The position numbers were made by a program, and so were the translations under genes. Below the pieces are notes generated by a model that did not search any database, had not been told where the DNA came from, and worked only from the letters and a program-made list of their open reading frames with translations. 64,000 nt of DNA from Boesenbergia rotunda (lineage: Eukaryota; Streptophyta; Magnoliopsida; Zingiberales; Zingiberaceae). The stretch spans positions 238,590 through 302,589 of the forward strand of contig JAGFNQ010005370.1 of the NCBI GenBank assembly GCA_024364735.1. The letters are read 5' to 3'. Positions 11,186 through 21,810 of the stretch are shown piece after piece. Position 1 is the stretch's first letter. Each line of letters opens with the position of its first letter.

Positions 11186-12722
11186 TTAAAACAATTCTGG
11201 GTATTTCTGCCTCATGCTGTCCTCTGATTCCCATGTTGCCTCTTCTACTCTGTGATTTTGCCATATGACTTTCACTAATGGTACCTCCTTGTTTCGCAAT
11301 TTCTTAACTGCTCGGTCTATTATCTGAATAGGCCGACTATCATAACTGAGATCTTCGCGAACTTGTACCGTCTGTGGCTCTATCACCTGGGTGGCATCTG
11401 GGATATGCTTCTTTAGCATGGAAACATGAAATACATTGTGGATAGCTGACATCTCCTGAGGTATCTCCAACTCATAAGCTACTTTGCCAACTCTTCTAGT
11501 GATGGGGTATGGTCCTACATATCTGGGACTTAGCTTGTCCTTCTTCCCAAAACGCATTACTCCCTTCATGGGAGCCACTTTGAGAAATATTGAATCCCCA
11601 ACTTCAAACTCTAATGGTTTGCGCCGTGTATCAGCATAGCTCTTCTGGCGGCTCTGAGCTGTTTCTATTCTCTGGCGGATCTGCTGTATGACTACGGTGG
11701 TATCATCTATAATATCTGTCTGTAGGCCTAACTCTTGCCTCTCACCACCCTCGTACCAGCAGATAGGAGATCTACACCTCCGCCCATATAAAGCCTCATA
11801 GGGTGCCATGCCGATAGTGGCCTGATAACTATTGTTGTAGGCGAACTCTGCTAAGCACAGGTATCTGCACCAACTGCCCTTGAAATCTAGAGCACAAGCT
11901 CTGAGCATATCATCTAGTACTTGATTAACTCTCTCTGTCTGACCATCTGTCTGAGGATGGAAAGCTGTGCTAAATTTCAGTTTGGTGTCTAGTGCTGCCT
12001 GTACACACTCCCAGAAGTGCGAAGTGAACCTACTGTCCCTATCTGAAATGATAGTCCTAGGGACTCCATGTAGTCTGACGATCTCCTTGAGGTATAACTG
12101 AGCTAGCTGCTCTATGGAATAGGAGATCCTGATAGCTAGGAAGTGGGCAGACTTAGTCAATCTGTCAACTATTACCCAGATTGCATCATACCCATTCGTT
12201 GTTCGGGGTAGTCCCACTATAAATTCCATGGAAATATCTTCCCATTTCCATTCTGAAATCTGAATAGGCTGCAGAACTCCACCTGGTCTCTGATGTTCTG
12301 CCTTGACCCTTTGGCATGTCAGACAGGTACTGACATATCTGGCGATGTCTCTCTTCATCCAAGGCCACCAAAAACGTCCCCTAAGGTCTTGGTACATTTT
12401 GGTGGAACCAGGATGCATCGCATAAGGAGATCTATGTGCGTCCTCTAGGATCTTCCTTCAGAGCTCTTCTTGGTTCGGAACACATAAGCGGTCACCGTAG
12501 TACAGTGTCCCATTATCTGATAGGCGAAATTCTCCATTTTCGGCTTCTGCTATCCCCTGCTTGATTTTCTGAAGGTCAGGATCTTGATCCTGTGCTGTCT
12601 AGATGTCTTCAATCAGGGTTGACACTAATATCAAAGTGGAGAGCTGCCTAACTAAAATTTCTAGTCTGAACTCTGATAACTCTTTCCGAAGGGGCTGTGA
12701 CATCGTGGAAAAGCTAGTAGGG
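11186..12722 (-). pseudogene. Gypsy pol 3' part: integrase with chromodomain-like end
   Basis: The main open part (12418-11186) starts MHPGSTKMYQDLRGRFWWP. It contains the end of the zinc-binding region (CLTCQRVKAEHQ), the integrase catalytic core (D in SMEFIVGLP, then DRDSRF, then the E of GQTERVNQVL), the YGRRCRSPICW block, the GPY region (LSPRYVGPYPI), and ends EATWESEDSMRQKYPELF before a stop, the ending typical of Tekay/Del chromoviruses. The frame continues upstream to about 12722 as the RNase H-integrase linker with two stops: TGA at about 12461 where Arg is expected, and TAG at about 12600. It would have inserted the DNA copy into chromatin. Upstream domains are deleted. Confidence 0.88.
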
Positions 12723-13296
12723 TGACATCAACCAGGGCGCCCCCAGAGTCTCGGGCGTCCCCCGTCAGCTCCGATGCCGATTCTGGAGGGATAAGCGCTG
12801 ATCGAGCTGCGGATGAGGTTTCTCGGATCCGAAGGCACGTGTCAGGCGCCCCCAACGTCCAGGGCGCCTCCAGGAGCACTATAAAAGGGGCTCGACCCCA
12901 AGGCTTCAAGACATCAATCTTCCAACGCCTCTACTCTCTTCGTTTAAGCGCTCTGCTCCAGAAAACTCCGATCTTGAGATTCTAGCGTCGACGGTGACCC
13001 TCTGCACCGAAGTACAATCTACACCGGGCGTCGGTAACGAGAAGCATACTTGTTTAATTACTGCAATAATTCTGTATCAAACTTTGTAATCTTTTGCGCA
13101 AATATAGAATTGCCCGTAGTAAACGATCAAGGACCGTGGGCTTTGGAGTAGGAGCCGACCGTGACTCCGAACCAAGTAAAAGTACTTGTGTTCTCTGTGA
13201 ATTTTGTTTTAAATCTGCTGCGCATTCTCTTAGTTTTATCCGAAAACGTTTTCACAATATTCACCCCCCCCCTCTATCGTGTTTCTCGATCCAATA
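12723..13296 (+). repeat. 3' LTR of element A, second part
   Basis: Matches 255-820, including the GGGCGCCC units, G-box, TATA (12880) and the polyC U5 motif, and ends CCAATA (CCAACA in the 5' copy). About 250 bases of LTR that should precede it (the equivalent of 1-250) are missing, lost with the 5' half of the gypsy insertion. Confidence 0.85.
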
Positions 13297-13611
13297 ATTA
13301 TATTTGATAAAATTAGGATTTAATGGATAAATACCATATAATTCAGTGCTAGAAATGTATTGTGGTCAGAAATTAGAAGATATATCAAGGAGAGGCCTAA
13401 ATTAGGACTTTTGGATGAGTTTAAATGATATAATTTAGGAAGAGTTGAGTTTTGTGCCAATCTTGGGATTCGGAGTATATTTATTGGAAATATATTTTTC
13501 CCAAGTAGATATAGTCTTCACAAATCTCTCCACGAAATTTCAGTTTTTTGGAGATATGTGGAATTAATTAGGCATTTCTGAAATTGGACTGAAAATCTGA
13601 AATTCAGGTAT

Positions 13612-13711
13612 CAGTCGACTAGCGTGGGGGCAGTCGACTGATCCAGGTGAATTCAGCCCTGAGAACCTTCTGTTCGTTTTAACAGTCGACTACTCTGGGG
13701 GTAGTCGACTG
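13612..13711. repeat. Paired CAGTCGACTG palindromes
   Basis: Two pairs: 13612/13631 and 13683/13702. In the second pair the copies CAGTCGACTA and TAGTCGACTG, with spacer CTCTGGGGG, together form one longer inverted repeat in which the inner arms read CTAC and GTAG. Confidence 0.8.
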
Positions 13712-14557
13712 ATCCATAGGTTTAAGATAGAAAAGGGATATTGGATAATAGGATATGACCTTAAAATTAAATCCTTGTTTATGCTCGTTGAATAAAGGTT
13801 TGCCTCATGATTTAATGGTGATATCATAAAATTTAAGGAGGATTGATATTCATTGGATGATAAGCTCTTGATGAATGAGAAGATACGGAAGTTTTCCATA
13901 TGTATCTAGGATTAAGAGATAAAAAGGGGGAGACTTTCATCATATTAAGGATACATAAAAGGGAAGAATTGAGGATCATTATGTGTGTAAAATTAAGATG
14001 GATGGTTTTGGCAAACATAAGGATTCGTGAATGGAATTGAAAGTTGATACGAAATGCCAAACTTTTTAGGAAATTAGAATTGGTACCAAAAGTCAAGCAC
14101 ATTTGATATTTTCATGAAACCATATTTTTCTCTGATAGGGTATATCCTAACAAATGTGCTTACAAACTTTTAGACTTTTCGGGTTTTATTGAGTTCTTTT
14201 TGGCACTAGGGGTAAGGTTGCTTGGGGCAATCCTTTGATGGTGTCAAAGGGGGAAAAACATGGGTGTTAAGTTGGGTAGAACTTAACATGATGATGTGTT
14301 GTGTAATTGAAAATTGGAAAGGGCATACGTTAAGGGGGAGGTTGCCTCTTGTTTGCCTTAATTTTCATAGGAAGTTTTTGATTTTTGTGTCAAACTTGGG
14401 CATGGTGATAGATACATGATGAAATATATTTTTCCCAAGTAGGTATGGGTCCCACAAACTTCTCAACAAAATTTGGGAATTTTTGGAGATTTGTGAAATT
14501 AGTTGTGCATTTCTGAATTTGGAGTCAGAAATGTTGAAAAACTGATCTTCAGAGTAT

Positions 14558-14586
14558 CAGTCGACTGCCCTGGGGGCAGTCGACTG
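14558..14586. repeat. Paired CAGTCGACTG palindromes
   Basis: Two exact copies around CCCTGGGGG. The inner arms CTGCCC and GGGCAG pair, making one 29-base inverted repeat with a TGG loop. Confidence 0.85.
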
Positions 14587-15309
14587 GTCAGGGCTGGATT
14601 GGGTATCCAGCAGCTGTTTTGTGCCCAAATGATGGAAAACATGTGTATGAGGGGCTAGTACACTGTGTTTAGGATCATTAGGGATTAAAAGATCCAATAA
14701 TTGGGATATTGTTGGAGTTTTTTTTATGTTAGGCAAAGGGGGAGAAGTGTTGGGTTTAATTTGGGAAACCAAACACACCTTTACGGGAAACCCTAGGTCT
14801 AGAGGGATCCTAGGTGAAGGGGGGAGCATGGTTGCTCTATTCTTGGCGTAAGGGGAACCTTGGAGAGGTTCTTAAAAAACCTTAGTAAGTCCAGTGTAGG
14901 GGGAGCTTTGGAGAAGCTTTAAAAACCCGTTTTTGACAAAAAGTCCTAACTTGGGGAAGTTAGGTGTGGGATGCCTTGGGATAGGATCCGTGGGTATTTG
15001 CATGGCATATGCATTGGCGGTGTAAGTCCAAGGTGGAGCCTTGGCAACGTAAGTCCAAATGTTTGTTTAGCATTGTTGTTGCTATTTATTATTGCTATTT
15101 GTTTTCCCTAACTTAAACATATTGTCAAATATCAAAAAGGGGGAGATTGTTGAGGCAATCTATGGTCCGGAATGACCATGTGTTTTGATGTTTGGGCAAA
15201 GGGTTTAAGTTAGGTGTTCTCTTGTGATCTAATATGTGTATGTTAAGTGTGCAGGATGTGCAAGTTACACATATTGACTTGGCTGGACGGCTTCGGTACG
15301 ATAAAGGGT

Positions 15310-15640
15310 GGCATGGAGACAAGTTGGAGGCTTGTGTGCACCCGAGGGACCTTGGTATAGCAGGGATGATGAGCCGAGGGGCACGGACTTCAAGGCGTAT
15401 GTGAAGGATGGCATGGAGACAAGCTGGAGGCTTGTGTGCATCCGAGGGACGAGAGCCGAGGACGAAGAGGGCGCGAAGGCAATAGTCAAGGCTGCTGGTG
15501 AAGAGTCAGCTAAGTCATGAAGGGACGAGAGTCGAGGGAAGATGACTCCAAGGGCAAGCTGGGAAGTGAACTTCAAGGGGCACACGTGAAGGGTGGCATG
15601 GAGGCAAGTCGAGGACTTGCGTGTGCATCCGAGGGACGAT
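15310..15640. repeat. Hairpin units in LTR of C
   Basis: Three related units beginning GGCATGGAG. The arms are ACAAG/CTTGT in the first, ACAAGC/GCTTGT in the second and GCAAGTC/GACTTGC in the third, so both arms change together. Each is followed by TGTGCA(C/T)CCGAGGGAC. Confidence 0.75.
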
Positions 15641-15743
15641 AGCCGGTGGAAGAGGACTTCGAGGAGCAAGCCAAGGGAGTATGCTTGGAGGCACATGCCG
15701 ACAAGGGTCGTTGGAGTGAGGAAGAGAGCTTTTGTAAGCTGGG

Positions 15744-15905
15744 CAGTCGACTGGTAATGTAGCAGTCAACTGCCAGCAAGTTCTGAAACTCACAGTAGCC
15801 TTCTAACCCTGGACCAGTCGACTGCTCTGGGAGCAGTCGACTAGTAGCACTATGAATTCGAACGTTGGGTGTCAACGGTCGAATTTGAGTGGGGGCAGTC
15901 GACTG
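15744..15905. repeat. CAGTCGACTG palindromes in LTR of C
   Basis: Copies at 15744, 15763 (CAGTCAACTG), 15815, 15834 and 15896. The 15815/15834 pair encloses CTC-TGG-GAG, extending the palindrome to a 29-base inverted repeat. Confidence 0.85.
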
Positions 15906-16263
15906 GTGGCGGCCAAACAGAAGGTAAGTCCTATTTAAGAGGGCTTCGTTTTGGCTGGGATCTCTGACGAATTTGGCTTTGGTTAAAGGCTAAATAGTAG
16001 TCTAAGGGCTCAAATATTGTCAAGGTGTTGTTGCGAGGTTTCTCCACCCACAAGGAGCGACAAGGGCTAGCCGGAGGGTATCCGGGGAGTGATCTACCGA
16101 AGGTTCTTGGATTAGTCACCTTTACAGGTGGATACCAAGTAAATCTCTGTGTTAGCATTGTTTTCATATTGTTTATTGTTTTTCTTGTATTGTGCTAACC
16201 ATCTTGTAGAGAAAAACCTAGAAAATGCTATTCACCCCCTCTAGCAACCGTAACGATCTAACA

Positions 16264-16667
16264 TAAATAGGGGTTCACCCCCTTGGCTTCAAAAACAACT
16301 ACTTTCTACGCATTCTTTCAAGCGCTCTGCTCCAAACGCTCCGTGCTCAAGACTCAAACGCCAACGACGACCCGCGGCTCCGACATTCTAATCTTCCAAT
16401 CGTCGGTATAATTTTCGTTTAAGTGTTGTATTTTAAATTCTATATTTTACTCAAGTTGTAACAATTTTACGCAATATAGAATTGTCCATCGTAAACGGTT
16501 AAGGACCTGGGCCTTGGAGTAGGAGCCGACTGCGACTCCGAACCAAGTAAAAACAAACGTGTTAGCGTTGTTTTGCTTTTCTGCTGCGCAAACTACTCTA
16601 AGTTTTTCCAAAAAATTATCGATCGATATTCACCCCCCCCCCTCTATCGATTCTAAACGATCCCACA
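16264..16667 (+). repeat. Copia LTR remnant (TATA to U5) related to LTR of A
   Basis: From ATAAATAGGGG through CAAGCGCTCTGCTCC and CTTGGAGTAGGAGCCGAC to the polyC motif and GATCCCACA, it follows the order of element A's LTR (about 404-820) with clear divergence. Its 5' part is cut off exactly where the LTR of C ends, so C probably inserted into it. Confidence 0.65.
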
Positions 16668-18240
16668 GTTGGTCTAATGAGCTAGTCTAATTTAAACATA
16701 TTATCAAACATCAAAAAGAGGGAGATCGTTAGTACAATTGAACTTGGGTCAACTAGGTTGACTAAGATCAAGTTGACTCAAGCTTGAGTTTTGATGTTTG
16801 ATCAATATGTGAGAGAAAAATAAAGTAGGACAAGTCTGTCCAAATATTTGACTATGGCGAAAGTCCAACGAAAAGTTGAAAAGGAAAAGTCTAAGTAAGT
16901 CAAGGAGGACTGGACACTTGGTGATCGTAAGTCCAACAAGAAGTTTATATGGTAAAAGTTCAAGTGGGTCAAGGAGGACCAGATACTTAGTGATTAGAAG
17001 TCCAATAGAAAGTTGGAAGGGAAAAGTCTAAGTGGATAAGGGAGAACGAGACACTTGGTGCTCGGAAGTCTAACAGGAAGTTGGCAGGAGCAAAGTCCAA
17101 GTGGGCCAAAGGTTGAATGGATACTTAGTGAGAAAGTCCAAGTGGGGGTCTAAAATTGATCAAACACTTAGTGAAGAAGTCCAAGTAGGTCAAATGTTGA
17201 TTGAACACTTGGCAAGGAAGCTTTAGCAGGTCACAGATGATCGAATATCTGGTAATGGGAATTCTCAATCGGTCACGAATAATCGGATGTTGAGCTTCGG
17301 AAGTCCTAGTAGGTTGAGGTCAACCGGATACCAGTCAAGACATGAATTCAGCTTTGAAAAGGTTGAATTTAGGGTCACCAATCAATTGGCGAGAGATAGC
17401 AATTGAATAGCGAACCCTTAAATCGGATTCAGGGTTTAGGTTTAGGTAATCGATTGACCCAAAGTAATTGATTAAGTCACTCGATTGAGAGCTTATTTTG
17501 GGTAGCACAAAAGGGTTCACAATCAATTGAAGCAATTGATTGGGCCTAAGGCAATCGATTAGCCTAAGTTTCTCGAAGCAAATAGAAGCTTGCTAAATCG
17601 ATTGAATTTTTATGAATAGAAAGCTTTGGAATTGATTAGGTTAATCGATTGGAAGTTGGCAATTGATTGATATGGCTCACCAATCGATTGGTTGGGTGAA
17701 AGAGAATCGCTCTGCAAGTTTGAACGATCAAATATGACATGAGAATCAATTAAGGGTAAGGTCAATCGATTAGGAGGTGTTTGTCAACCCGAAAGCAATC
17801 TTAGAAAAGGGGCTTTCATGGAAATTTGAAGCGGCTGGTTCTTGAAGGTTTGGGGACAAAGTGCTCCTCTATTTGGTACCACCAAGAGACAATCCAAAAG
17901 AATAAAAAATGAACAAGCAAGGTTCTTCATTATAAAGTCATTTTTATTTCTTTTATAATAGTGTTTGCTTTTCTTATTGTATTCTTGTAAGAATAAGTTT
18001 GTATGAAGCTTCTCCGTCTTTGAAAAATTTTCGAGAAGAAGGGTGTTCATAGTGGATGTGATCGTTGGAGTAGACTCTTGGACGAGTCATTTCAAAGAGG
18101 TAAATATCAAATAAAATCAAAGTGTAATACATGTGACGTCTAAGTTGATCGAAGTTCCACTACATATTTAACAACGAACATAAAATGAAGCCGAGAAGTG
18201 ATCGAAACTATTCACCTTCTAGTTCATGCTGATCCTAACG
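16668..18240 (+). mobile_element. Ty1/copia 3' end with LTR (16727-18240)
   Basis: About 60 bases of internal sequence end in a polypurine tract (CAAAAAGAGGGAGAT), followed by an LTR whose start reads CGTTAGTAC (a TG to CG change). It runs to TATTCACCTTCTAG..GATCCTAAC. It has tandem units with AAGTCCAA..TTGGA and CACTTGG words (16860-17220), and many AATCGATT words. No coding sequence. Confidence 0.65.
17380..17775. repeat. AATCGATT / CAATTGATTG palindrome cluster
   Basis: About a dozen words around ATCGAT or AATTGATT (for example CAATCGATTG near 17680) within 400 bases of LTR. Several have one C/T or G/A change. This is the equivalent, in this family, of the CAGTCGACTG cluster in element C. 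Confidence 0.7.
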
Positions 18241-18950
18241 CTAGTTTTGAAAATCAGTCAATTGATGTTGGAAAACAATTGACTAAGATAGTCATTGGCA
18301 GTCTACAAGTTGAAGTCATCAAGAAAATAGTCTACAAATGGTAGATCTATTGGATTGATCAGTGATAAAACAATAGAACAATAAGTGAAGTTGAACAAGA
18401 TTAAAGGTTAGGTGAAGTATAAATTATATAATGCATAAAGCCTTGTCTATACGCTTATCCTAATCTTCTAAACTCTCATTGTAAACTTATTATTATAACA
18501 GGAATCTCCATCTCCTGAAGTTATCCATGAAGAAAAAAGATAGTATTCTTTTGAGAGTAATTCACCGACGAGTTATAGACGTAAAGCAAGAACAACAATT
18601 TCGAACCACATTGCAAAGTGATTAGTGTTGTTATGCATTAATTTGCTTTATATTTTTATTTCCATTGTTAATTGTATTTATGTGACATTGTTAAATTATT
18701 AGCAAGAGTATACTATTTATATTTTGTAGGTCAATTGGCAATTTTCCCCATCCCCATCTCCTTCCCTCTGATTCCTTAATATCGTAACAATCACATATTG
18801 CCTTGAAGGATAAACTTTTACCGCAACTATGATTAAGCATTTCCAAAAAAAAACAAACAAACAAAGATTAGAAACATTCCTTATTATAAATCAGGGCAAC
18901 AAAGATTAATTATAAAAATAAATTATAATAGTTTGTTCGATTTATCTCTT
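18241..18950. other. Unassigned, possible old copia LTR fragment
   Basis: AT-rich. A stretch near 18550 (GAGTAATTCACCGACGAGTT) and GTCAATTGATG..CAATTGAC inverted words resemble neighbouring copia LTRs, but no edges are visible. No gene seen. Confidence 0.35.
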
Positions 18951-19089
18951 TAGAGCATCTCTATTGGCTTATTCATCGAGCGTTACAATGCTTGATGAAT
19001 GCACGTGGCACATTAAAAGCGATGTGGCATCAGCATTTAAACGCCGACACGGTAAACGTGTTAAAAACGACGTGACAAGGCATCCCAAT

Positions 19090-19205
19090 CCCCCAATCGA
19101 TTGGGTTCTTGCACTATCCAATCCTCAATCCTCAATCAATTGGGGAATGCCCTCAATCGATTAGGATTTGTTTTAATCGATGTCGCGACGTTTTGAATCG
19201 ATTCG
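19090..19205. repeat. AATCGATT words near Harbinger 5' end
   Basis: CCCAATCGATTGGG (near 19091) and four further ATCGAT or close words within about 110 bases. The same core is found in the copia LTR at 17380-17775. Confidence 0.6.
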
Positions 19206-19382
19206 GGGATCGGTTTGAGTCGTAATATTACACATCGATCACCTAAACGGTCATCTAATGACTATTTTAATAAAAATAAATAAATTTTCATCTATAAATA
19301 CACATCACTTTACACAACTCATTTCAATGTTCAAACACCTCCCTCACTCCTAAAAATCTCCTCTCTATTATTTTCTTTCGAA

Positions 19383-20539
19383 ATGGATAAAAATAATCGA
19401 GGATTTTTTTAGAAATTTTTTAGAAAATAGTTTTTCCCAAAATTCTCAAATGCCACCAAATTATCCATATTTCCCATATCCATCAAATTATCCACATAAT
19501 TCATACCCACCAAATAATCCATATAATCCATATCCACCTAATTATCCATATAATTCATATCCACCTAATTATCCATATAATCCATATCCATAAAATTATC
19601 CATCTAATCCACTTACAACCGGTATGCCTTTTACATCTCCGACGGAAAATGATCCATTTACTCCGACTTTTGTTCTAGAGGCTCAACTGTCTGACCACGA
19701 ATCCCAAATTAAAGTTATTGATTTAGAGAAGGCGGATTCTGGCATTGCGAGTAGAAGAAAACGATCAATATGGAGTAAGGTTGAAGATGAGATTTTAGCG
19801 AGATCATTTGTCACTATCATCAATGATCCAACCATCAGCATGATCAGAAGGTGGATCGTTTCTAAGGTCGTATTGCAAGTTACTACAATGAGAATCGTCC
19901 TCAAGGTATACCCAATAGAAATGCAAGTATTATATGATCGCACTGGCATAATACTATACAAAAAAAGGTATATCACTTCAACGCAAATTATAATAGTGTT
20001 TATAGTACGTATTGTAGCGGCCACAGTGATGAGGATATATTGCGGCTTGTGTTTAAAAATAACGGCATTGCATTTAATCTCGAACATGTATGGAGAATCA
20101 TAAAACACCGTCCAATGTTCACTCCACAGTCCGTTGATCACCTTGTTGGCACAAAGAAGGCAAGAACCTCGGAATCGGAAGGAAGCAACATCTCATCTAA
20201 CCAAAATGCTAGTCTATATGTAAACCTAAATGAAGAAGAAACTCGTCCAATGGATCAGAAGGCAGCAAAAAGAAAGGGAAAAAGCAGAAATCAGACATTG
20301 AAGGTATGACAATAAATTTGAATAATATGTTTGCAAAGTTTACTAAGTATACAAGCATAAAAATAGTTGAAGTTGTAATGAAACAAAAACAACTCGCAGT
20401 TGAGGAGATGAAAGCAAAAGCTGCTAAAATAAAAGCAAAGTCTGCCTTATCCAAAATTCAACTAAAGGAATACATAATCCTTTCAAAGGACATTTTGCAA
20501 ATGATAGAGGAGCAACTTATCATCCATGAACATATATGA
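19383..20539 (+). pseudogene. PIF/Harbinger ORF1, Myb/SANT-like DNA-binding protein
   Basis: ORF1 proteins help the Harbinger transposase bind its ends. A TATA-like CTATAAATA lies about 90 bases upstream of the ATG at 19383. An early shift in a T run (about 19404-19410) moves the frame. There follows a tandem Asn-Tyr-Pro-rich stretch (about 19450-19600, units like NPYPPNYPY), then the SANT core RKRSIWSKVEDEILARSF (about 19750-19810). After a further frameshift the homologous text is scattered over frames until VFKNNGIAFNLEHVWRIIKH (20047-20106), and a final charged helical region with MKQKQLAVEEMKAKAAKIKA (about 20380-20440), typical of the NAM-associated C-terminal domain in these proteins. 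At least three frameshifts and a stop within the repeats make it non-functional. Confidence 0.8.
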
Positions 20540-20716
20540 CAAGAGATTAGGGGGAGATGGAATATGTAATTATCTTTTATTATAATTTTTAATTATTATA
20601 ATTTTCAATTAATATAATTTTTTATCATTGTCCTTTTCAATTAATATAATTTTATATTATTTTACTCTTTCAATTCATTTACAAGTTTTGGTCAATTAAT
20701 ATAAACATTGTAATAT

Positions 20717-20820
20717 ATCAATTGGAATATAGCCATTGTAATATAACAGTTAGAATATAACTGTTATAATATAGCAGTTGGAATATAGCCGTTGTAATAT
20801 AGCTGTTGGAGTATAGTCAT
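20717..20820. repeat. 14-15-base tandem array between Harbinger genes
   Basis: Seven imperfect units of the type (A/C/T)GTTG(G/T)AATATAGC. It sits about 90 bases upstream of the transposase frame, in its likely promoter. Confidence 0.65.
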
Positions 20821-20904
20821 TGACAAGAAAAAATAAATAGACACCTTGTGCTCTACAATTATTCATTCTAAGAACATACTAACTCTGAATTCGTTTCCTC
20901 TAAA

Positions 20905-21423
20905 ATGTATCAATCTTTAAGTAGCACCAGCTCTGACTCGACAAGTAAAGATGAAGTCAATGTTGAAATTGTTGACAAAGGTTATAATTCAGGGAATGAA
21001 CTAATATCAATTATACTTCAACAAAGTCGACAAATAGTTGAAGCATATCAAAGTAATTATGAGAAGTGGCGAAGAAGAAGGTTCATCCAAAAAAATCATG
21101 AAGCTAGGCATGCGAGGCTCTTCAATGATTATTTCCCTATAAATCCAGTTTATCTAGATTAAATATTTCGAAGACAATTTTGTATGTAAAGAGATTTATT
21201 TTATCGCATGGTGAATGTACTTGAGAGTCGTTCATCGTATTTTTAGAAAAGGGATGATGCTGCAGAAGAAAAGGATTGACACTACTACAAAAAAGCACAG
21301 ATGTGATTCGCCAATTGACTTATTGAGTCCTAGTCGACCATCTTGAGTAGTACCTACGAATGAGTGAATCAACTGTCATAAAGTGTCTTTTCAAATTCTG
21401 CATTTATGTGGTTGAACTCTTTA
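20905..21423 (+). pseudogene. PIF/Harbinger transposase, N-terminal part
   Basis: Starts MYQSLSSTSSDSTSKDEV. It continues with the conserved RRRRFIQKNHEARHARLFNDYF block of plant Harbinger (ALP1-like) transposases, then a TAG at 21160-21162 and more stops in the FRRQF..RDLFYRMVN region. The frame continues in pieces to MSESTVIKCLFKFCIYVVELF, where the CACTA element has inserted (21424). The rest is at 60435. Confidence 0.8.
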
Positions 21424-21443
21424 CACTACAAGAAATTCATATA

Positions 21444-21625
21444 TTACCAACGGAATTTCCGACGGAAAAGTTTTCCGTCGAAAATTTTCGACGGAAAATT
21501 TGTTTCCGACGGAAAGTTTATTTTCGTCGAAAATTTCCGTTGGAAAAAGTATTTCGTAGGAAATTTTCGACGGAAAAAGTATTCCGTCGGAAATTTTCGA
21601 CGGAAAGCTTATTTCCGTCGGGAAA
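21444..21625. repeat. CACTA 5' subterminal repeats
   Basis: About nine copies of TTTCCGACGGAAA or its inverse/variants in 180 bases. In CACTA elements such repeats bind the element's own TnpA-type protein. Confidence 0.85.
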
Positions 21626-21810
21626 AACTTATATTAGGGCACACTTCCTTTTGCTTTCGTCCGATCTCAGTTTCCTTTTTCATTCACCAGATCTCAGGTT
21701 GCTCTTCGCCGTCGCCATCTCCGGTCTCCTCCCTCGCTCGCGCTGTGTTCTCGTTCTCCGGTAAGCACCGTCTTTTTCTCGTTTCTCCAAATTTCTTGTA
21801 GAGTATTCGC

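Larger units (their letters stand above)
8545..12722 (-). mobile_element. Ty3/gypsy (Tekay/Del-like chromovirus) fragment in LTR of A
   Basis: On the minus strand it runs from the 3' part of pol (RNase H/integrase linker, integrase, C-terminal chromodomain-like end) through the polypurine tract (GGTATGGGGGAT) into a 2.6-kb 3' LTR. The 5' LTR, gag, protease, reverse transcriptase and most of RNase H are missing. The right edge near 12722 is a deletion junction with element A's LTR, not an LTR edge, so no target duplication can be shown. Confidence 0.85.
1..13296 (+). mobile_element. Ty1/copia element A, gag-only (TR-GAG-like), start outside window
   Basis: The parts in order are: LTR (1-820), a tRNA-iMet type primer site, gag, a short relic of the pol 3' end, the polypurine tract CAAAAAGGGGGAGAT, and a 3' LTR that starts at 8320 and resumes at about 12723. 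Two later insertions interrupt it: element B inside gag and a gypsy element inside the 3' LTR. Protease, integrase and reverse transcriptase are absent, so it must have used proteins of another copia element. Gag-only LTR elements are known in plants as TR-GAGs. The LTR ends (GATCCAACA before the primer site) match those of element B, which suggests related families. The left target duplication lies outside the window and cannot be checked. Confidence 0.8.
13297..16263 (+). mobile_element. Ty1/copia element C, 3' non-coding part and 3' LTR
   Basis: Internal sequence without a gene (13297-15147) leads to the polypurine tract CAAAAAGGGGGAGAT and an LTR (15148-16263). Several AAGGGGGAGA-like runs occur upstream (13925, 14333, 14736). 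Its 5' half is outside the window or was displaced when element A inserted at 13296. The CAGTCGACTG palindrome occurs in both the internal part and the LTR. Confidence 0.7.
15148..16263 (+). repeat. 3' LTR of element C
   Basis: Starts TGTTGAGGCAATC after the polypurine tract and ends CGATCTAACA after the TATTCACCCCCTCTAG U5 motif. Holds tandem hairpin units (15310-15640) and palindrome pairs (15744-15905). No TATA was chosen with confidence. Confidence 0.75.

Noticed and set aside
11186..12722. Endogenous pararetrovirus (caulimovirus-like) sequence
   Set aside because: An integrase with a chromodomain-like end and a TGTAA..TTACA LTR are present. Pararetroviruses have neither; this is a chromovirus retrotransposon.
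15265..15875. Minus-strand open frames of about 90-140 residues
   Set aside because: They fall inside the LTR of element C and overlap each other. Composition reflects the tandem hairpin repeats; no known domain.
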